Part shown: one piece after another, positions 32,852 to 37,186 of the stretch
How positions within the stretch are numbered: the first letter of the stretch is position 1
Layout: every line of letters begins with the position of its first letter
DNA from: Asticcacaulis sp.
GTDB lineage: Bacteria; Pseudomonadota; Alphaproteobacteria; Caulobacterales; Caulobacteraceae
NCBI RefSeq assembly: GCF_027484505.1
Contig: NZ_JAIXSV010000002.1
Span: 1-37,186, forward strand
Length of the DNA stretch: 37,186 nucleotides
Reading direction: 5' to 3'
Made by a program: the position numbers and the translations under genes
Notes under the pieces: generated by a model
Database searches by the model: none
Told to the model about the DNA's origin: nothing
The model's input: the letters and a program-made list of their open reading frames with translations, nothing else

Positions 32852-34768
32852 TTACGCCCCGTGGAAAAAATCGTAGATGCGCTGCGCCAGAGCTTCATTA
32901 ATGCCCTCCACCTTGCGCAGGTCTTCGATGCGCGCCTTGCCCACCTCACGGCCCGACCCGAAGGCGGCCAGCAGGGTGCGCTTTTTACGGGGGCCGATGC
33001 CTTCGATCTCATCCAGCGGATTCTTGGTGATCGCCGCGTCGCGCTTCTGACGATTGGCCCCGATGGCGTAGCGGTGCGCCTCATCGCGCAGGCGCTGAAG
33101 ATAATAGAGAACCGGCGATTTAGGCTCCATCATGAAGGGGGCACGCCCCGGCATGAAGAAGCGCTCCATCCCGGCGTCGCGGTCCGGCCCCTTGGCCACA
33201 CCGACAATGCGGATGTCTTCCATGCCGAGTTCGCGCATCACGTCCAGAACAGCCTCCAACTGCCCCTGCCCACCATCGACCAGCACCAGATCGGGACGAC
33301 CAAAGCCTTCCTCTTCCGTCGAGTCTTCTGCACGGTTTTTCAGACGTAAAAACCGTCGGCGAAACACCTCGCGCATCATGGCGTAGTCGTCACCGGCGGT
33401 CATCTTATCGAGATCGCGAATGGTAAACTTGCGGTACTGTCCCTTCATAAAGCCTTCGGGACCAGCCACCACCATACCGCCGACGGCGTGCGTGCCGCCG
33501 AGGTGCGAGTTATCATAAACCTCGATGCGGTTGGGCGGGGCGGGCAACTCAAACACCTCCGCCACGCCTTTCAGCAGGCGCGTCTGCGCTGACTGCTCGG
33601 CCATGCGCCGGCCCAGCGCCGCTTTGGCGTTGTTGAGCGCATGGGCCACGGCATCGGCCTTTTCGCCCCGGCGCGGGCAGTGGATCTCGACCTTACGCCC
33701 AGCGCGCAGCGACAGTGCCTCCATCATCAGGTCCGGCTCACTCAGGGGGTGAGACACGAGGATGAGCTTCGGCACCGGGCGGTCCTGATAGAACTGCCCC
33801 AGAAAGGCATCGAGAATTTCGCCCTCGGCGCTGTCGGCCTCTTCGCCGCTGTCCGGCACGCGCGGGAAATAAGCGCGGTCGCCCCAGTTCTGGCCCGCGC
33901 GGAAGAAGATGGTCTGCACGCAGGCCGCCCCGCCTTCGCTGACCACCGCAAAGACGTCGGCCTCGGCTTCACCGATACCGATGGAAGAGGTCATGGAGAC
34001 GTGGTTAAGCGCCCGCACGCGGTCGCGCAGGTGCGCCGCCTTCTCGAAATCCATATCGTCGGAGGCCTTCATCATGCGTTTGGTCAGGTCGTCGATGACC
34101 ACGCGCGAACGGCCTTTCAGAAAGGCCTCGGCCTGCCCCACCAGCGCGCCGTAATCCTCAAGGCTGACCTCACCCGTGCAGGGCGCCGAACAACGACGAA
34201 TCTGATGCAACATGCAGGGCCGCGTGCGCGAGGCATAGACGCTGTCGGTGCAGGTGCGCAGCAGAAAAGCGCGTTGCAGCGTATCGAGCGTGCGGTTGAC
34301 CGCCTGGGTCGAGGCGAAGGGGCCGAAATATTCGCCCTGAATGGCGTGGGCCCCGCGGTGCTTGGTGATCTGCGCCGCCGCGTGGTCCTTGCGCACCAGA
34401 ATCTCGGCAAAGGACTTATCGTCGCGCAGCAGCACATTGTAGCGTGGTTTCAGCGCCTTGATCAGGCGCGCCTCCAGCAGCAGGGCCTCGCCCTCGGTCT
34501 GGGTGCGCACTATGACCATGGAGCGCGTCAGATAGACCATGCGCGCGATCCGCTGGGCGTGGACGCGGCCCTGCGCATACTGAAGAATGCGCTTTTTCAA
34601 CGACTTGGCCTTGCCCACATAGAGCACCTCGTCGTTTTCGCCGATCATGCGATAGACGCCGGGCTTGTCCTCCGCCAGCCGCGCCTCGCGCAGGATTAGG
34701 GCCGCCCCCGTCAGGGGCGCATCGGTCGGCAGGGTTTCGGATTCGGCGTCGGTCGGCAGGTCGGACAT
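32852..34768 (-). CDS. uvrC: Excinuclease ABC subunit C
   Basis: UvrC makes both incisions in nucleotide excision repair with UvrA/UvrB. From the N terminus: a GIY-YIG nuclease (PGVYRMIGENDEVLYVGKAKSLKKRI), four-Cys-type segment (RTCTDSVY, CMLHQIRRCSAPCTG), UVR domain (MMKASDDMDFEKAAHLRDRVRAL), an RNase H-like nuclease (IEVYDNSHLGG) and two C-terminal HhH motifs (IEGIGPRKKRTLLAAFGS, VEGINEALAQRIYDFF). The ATG at 34768 gives 638 residues. A GTG at 34819 with AAGGGAAG upstream would add 17 and cannot be excluded. Confidence 0.97.
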   Translation of the reverse strand: MSDLPTDAESETLPTDAPLTGAALILREARLAEDKPGVYRMIGENDEVLYVGKAKSLKKRILQYAQGRVHAQRIARMVYLTRSMVIVRTQTEGEALLLEARLIKALKPRYNVLLRDDKSFAEILVRKDHAAAQITKHRGAHAIQGEYFGPFASTQAVNRTLDTLQRAFLLRTCTDSVYASRTRPCMLHQIRRCSAPCTGEVSLEDYGALVGQAEAFLKGRSRVVIDDLTKRMMKASDDMDFEKAAHLRDRVRALNHVSMTSSIGIGEAEADVFAVVSEGGAACVQTIFFRAGQNWGDRAYFPRVPDSGEEADSAEGEILDAFLGQFYQDRPVPKLILVSHPLSEPDLMMEALSLRAGRKVEIHCPRRGEKADAVAHALNNAKAALGRRMAEQSAQTRLLKGVAEVFELPAPPNRIEVYDNSHLGGTHAVGGMVVAGPEGFMKGQYRKFTIRDLDKMTAGDDYAMMREVFRRRFLRLKNRAEDSTEEEGFGRPDLVLVDGGQGQLEAVLDVMRELGMEDIRIVGVAKGPDRDAGMERFFMPGRAPFMMEPKSPVLYYLQRLRDEAHRYAIGANRQKRDAAITKNPLDEIEGIGPRKKRTLLAAFGSGREVGKARIEDLRKVEGINEALAQRIYDFFHGA

Positions 34769-34925
34769 GCTCCCGATATAGGCGAAGGGCCGGAACGGGG
34801 CAAGAACATCCGCATCCACCTTCCCTTCTTAAATGACACAATTGCAAAGGTACGCCACAGGAATTGACTTGCCTTCGGCCAGGCATGGCGTCATGGAGAG
34901 ACACCGCACACAAAATCGTGATCGC

Positions 34926-36125
34926 ATGACCGCTACGCCTGCCGCCCGATCGTCCGAAATCCGCGCCCTAACGGGCTTGCGCGGCGTCGCGGCCCTGTTC
35001 GTGGTCCTCTACCACGCCACCGGCTATTTTCGCTTTCCCGATCCGTGGCAGCACTATGTGCGGCATGGTTATATTTCGGTCGATCTGTTCTTCGTCCTGT
35101 CCGGCTTCGTCATGGCCATGACCTATGGCAAGCTGTTCGACACAGGCTTTCAGTGGCCGCACTTCCGCAAGTTCATTCTGATGCGCGTGGCGCGCGTTTG
35201 GCCGCTGTTTGCGCTGATGACGCTGATCACCGCCGCCCTGATCCCGACCATTCTCGGCACACGTTACTATGCGGAAGACGTCTGGCACGGCCTTTTGCCC
35301 AACCTGACCATGACGCAGGCCTGGGGGCTGGCCAATTCCATCGTCCGCCCGTCGTGGTCGATTTCGACCGAATGGGCGGCCTATCTGGTTTTTCCGCTGC
35401 TGGTGATTGCGGCCCTCAAAGGCTCGTGGCAACGCGCGCTTCTGTGGGCCGGTCTGGCCGCCGGTCTGCTGGCCTTTGTCGCCTATGGCCCTCTGTGGTT
35501 CGGGCAGACGATTCGCCGCTCAGGCCCGCTTGACATCGCCGCCTCCTACGCCAGCGGCACCCTGCTGCGCTGCCTGCTGAGTTTCTTTATCGGCATGGTC
35601 GCCTATCGTTTCCGCGCTCTGGTGCCGTCGCGTGCCGCCGTCCTGTTTCTGGTGACGTCGCTGTTGTTGATCGCGTGGCGGCCGTCAGATTTGATTCTGG
35701 TGGGCCTGTTTATCGGCCTGATCATGGCCCTGTCCGACGACGAAGGCCCGGTGGCCAAAATGTTGGCGTGGCGACCGGTCTATCTGATCGGCGTGTGGTC
35801 CTACGCCATCTATCTTATCCACGACGTGGTGCTGTTCGGCACCTTCCGCACCCTGCCAAAGTTTGGCCTAAGCCTGCCGGGGGAGCGCGTTCACTGGCTG
35901 ATGGCAGCGATTGCCGTCACGGTCGTTCTGTCCGCTATCGCCCATTATGGCTTTGAGAAGCCATCACGCGACATACTGCGCCGCTTGATCAGCCGCTGGA
36001 CGGCCCGCAAACCGGAACTTCACGCCGTTGCCGGCGACTTGCCGGCTGAGCCCGCCCCTACCACAGCGGGTCCGGCGGCAGACCTTGCAGAGCTTCCTGT
36101 ATCCGCCGCAAAGAGCCGCCGTTGA
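34926..36125 (+). CDS. Acyltransferase 3 family membrane protein
   Basis: This inner-membrane O-acyltransferase has about 399 residues and ten membrane helices. The family's first-helix pattern IRALTGLRGVAALFVVLYHATG contains the conserved His, and FFVLSGFVMAMTYG and SWSISTEWAAYLVFPLL follow. Such enzymes acetylate exported polysaccharides or lipids. The start is uncertain (ATG 34926 or 34893; both have weak ribosome binding sites). The 3' end overlaps the converging NUDIX gene by 68 bases. The Ala/Pro-rich C-terminal tail is encoded in the overlap region. Confidence 0.88.
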   Translation: MTATPAARSSEIRALTGLRGVAALFVVLYHATGYFRFPDPWQHYVRHGYISVDLFFVLSGFVMAMTYGKLFDTGFQWPHFRKFILMRVARVWPLFALMTLITAALIPTILGTRYYAEDVWHGLLPNLTMTQAWGLANSIVRPSWSISTEWAAYLVFPLLVIAALKGSWQRALLWAGLAAGLLAFVAYGPLWFGQTIRRSGPLDIAASYASGTLLRCLLSFFIGMVAYRFRALVPSRAAVLFLVTSLLLIAWRPSDLILVGLFIGLIMALSDDEGPVAKMLAWRPVYLIGVWSYAIYLIHDVVLFGTFRTLPKFGLSLPGERVHWLMAAIAVTVVLSAIAHYGFEKPSRDILRRLISRWTARKPELHAVAGDLPAEPAPTTAGPAADLAELPVSAAKSRR

Positions 36126-36531
36126 TATTGTCCGGCAGGGCGTCAATATCGAAGAAATCAACATTCTTGATTTCCCCCTGCGAGGTCAACTCACCCCGCT
36201 CGAAGCGGTCGATGCGATAGAGCAGCACGTGATCGCCGGGGAAGAAGCGTTCATTGGAATGGATCGACAGAAGACGCGGCGTTTCCTGGGCAATGATCCC
36301 CGCCTCTTCGCGCAACTCGCGCACCACGGCGTCACCGGCCGCCTCAAAGGCATCGACGCCGCCACCGGGCAGCCACCAGCCTTCGAGATAGGTGTGCTCG
36401 ATCAGCAAAACACGGCGCTCATCTTCGACCACAAGCCCGCGCACGCCCAGAGTCTTGCCCCGCGTCATGCGCGAATGGGCAAAAAACAGAGGCCGCGTAT
36501 ACGGCTCGACAAGGCGCTTCCAGTCTTCCAT
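36058..36531 (-). CDS. NUDIX hydrolase
   Basis: The 157-residue protein has a complete Nudix box GGGVDAFEAAGDAVVRELREEAGI (GX5EX7REUXEEXGU), shown here split as GGGVDAFE and VVRELREEAGI. WWLPGG precedes it. It hydrolyses a nucleoside diphosphate linked to another group; the substrate is unknown. ATG 36531 is chosen over an upstream in-frame start that would add a 14-residue hydrophobic stretch. It converges with the acyltransferase and overlaps its end. Confidence 0.9.
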   Translation of the reverse strand: MEDWKRLVEPYTRPLFFAHSRMTRGKTLGVRGLVVEDERRVLLIEHTYLEGWWLPGGGVDAFEAAGDAVVRELREEAGIIAQETPRLLSIHSNERFFPGDHVLLYRIDRFERGELTSQGEIKNVDFFDIDALPDNINGGSLRRIQEALQGLPPDPLW

Positions 36532-36667
36532 GATTATAAAAATAAGATAAATAACGCTGTGCGCAAGCCTCACGCTGGGTTTTTCTCATTGCGCCGCGGA
36601 ACAAGGCTTGAGTTCGCCGTAAGAGGCGCTTAATCAGATAAAAACAGGACTGACCGGGAGATCTCAC

Positions 36668-36748
36668 ATGCTGGCCATCGGCATTTTTGCGGGCTTCATC
36701 GCCTTCTATTTTATCGTCAACTATATCGACTTCGGCCGTATTGACTAA
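36668..36748 (+). CDS. 26-residue single-span membrane peptide
   Basis: A short open frame encodes MLAIGIFAGFIAFYF followed by IVNYIDFGRID: one hydrophobic helix with a short charged end. GGGAGA lies six bases before the ATG, a good ribosome binding site. The stop codon (36746-36748) lies inside the start region of the SDR gene, whose TTG is at 36741, so the two are probably translationally coupled. No homologue is recognised. It may be a real small membrane protein or a translated leader. Confidence 0.55.
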   Translation: MLAIGIFAGFIAFYFIVNYIDFGRID

Positions 36749-37186
36749 ATCGGTTCCCAAAGTCGCCCCCAAAACCGCTTTGGTCACCGGCGCGGCCAAA
36801 CGCATCGGAAGGGCCGTAGCCTTCGCGCTGGCGAAACGCGGCTATGATATCGGCGTTCATTATGGCACTTCTGCTACCGATGCGCTGGCTCTGGTCGAGC
36901 AGTTGCGTGGCTCACGCGTGCGCGCCGAGGCCCTTCAGGCGGATCTGTCGGACACCGACAGCGTCAAAGCGCTCATCCCTGCGGCGGTGTCCGCTCTGGG
37001 GCCTCTCAGCCTGCTGATCAACAACGCCTCTGTTTTTTTCGATGACCGCGCCGGGACGCTGACGGTTGAACGCTGGCATGCGCACATGAACACCAATCTG
37101 CTGGCGCCCGTCCTGCTGACGCAGGGGTTCGCGGCGCAGGATGCGCTGCCTGATGGGGCGGCTATCGTTAATCTGATCGACCAGCG
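36741..37186 (+). CDS. SDR-family oxidoreductase, pteridine reductase (FolM)-like, partial
   Basis: The N-terminal 148 residues are visible; the gene runs off the window. The Rossmann motif is TALVTGAAKRIGRAVAFALAKRGYD, shown in part as TGAAKRIG, where the Arg after TGxxx marks the NADP-dependent pteridine reductase branch. LLINNASVFFDD is the NNAS(x)F variant common in FolM/PTR1. It would reduce dihydromonapterin or dihydrofolate-type pterins. The start is TTG at 36741, the only plausible in-frame codon before the motif, overlapping the small membrane-peptide frame by eight bases. Confidence 0.85.
   Translation, partial: MTKSVPKVAPKTALVTGAAKRIGRAVAFALAKRGYDIGVHYGTSATDALALVEQLRGSRVRAEALQADLSDTDSVKALIPAAVSALGPLSLLINNASVFFDDRAGTLTVERWHAHMNTNLLAPVLLTQGFAAQDALPDGAAIVNLIDQ

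Overview
The window looks like a chromosomal segment of an alphaproteobacterium of the Caulobacterales, most likely Asticcacaulis or a close relative. The reasons are GC-rich coding sequence, a DUF2336 protein, a PetR/PetS-like two-component pair, TTAACCAT-type motifs resembling CtrA boxes, and palindromic intergenic repeats of the kind scattered through alphaproteobacterial genomes. The assignment rests on recalled family features, not on a database search. No rRNA, tRNA, CRISPR array, insertion sequence or complete prophage was seen. Most of the window is ordinary core genome.

Layout. 1-383: start of a TonB-dependent receptor, cut by the window edge. 482-2246: gamma-carbonic-anhydrase-like protein and a PhoH-type ATPase, separated by a long gap holding a plus-strand intrinsic terminator. 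2319-6293 (minus): a two-domain cell-wall hydrolase (GH19 + M15) translationally coupled to an unrecognised membrane protein, then a probably degenerate GGDEF-EAL protein. 6564-8909 (plus): DUF2336 protein, NAD kinase, HPt-like protein. 8981-10303 (minus): concentrative nucleoside transporter. 10640-13621 (plus): OmpR-type regulator and sensor kinase split by a palindromic repeat, then a Cys-rich YkgJ-like protein. 13764-15507 (minus): PadR - DUF1700 - DUF2807 operon. 15718-20104 (plus): ubiA, a DUF3298-type lipoprotein, a lysine-methyltransferase-like enzyme, a VOC protein and a PMT-type glycosyltransferase, with ATGA overlaps. 20306-24656 (plus): an M16 protease homologue lacking all zinc ligands, an XRE regulator and a HisN-like phosphatase. 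24683-28126 (minus): alpha/beta hydrolase, lipoprotein methyltransferase, bacterioferritin and its ferredoxin, and a small unknown. 28288-31717 (minus): Tat-exported GH3 glycosidase with a LacI-type operator upstream, and an OmpW-like porin. 31932-37186: rhodanese, EF-hand protein, UvrC, acyltransferase 3, NUDIX hydrolase, a 26-residue membrane peptide, and the start of a pteridine-reductase-like SDR.

The points most worth a second look are: the coupled membrane protein / dual-domain lysin pair with a CtrA-like box in front; the M16 pseudoprotease with a long hairpin ending at its ribosome binding site; the degenerate GGDEF-EAL protein; the repeat that supplies the ribosome binding site of the sensor kinase; the terminator-defined possible small RNA upstream of phoH; the iron-type palindrome in the bfd promoter; and the 26-residue membrane peptide overlapping the SDR start.
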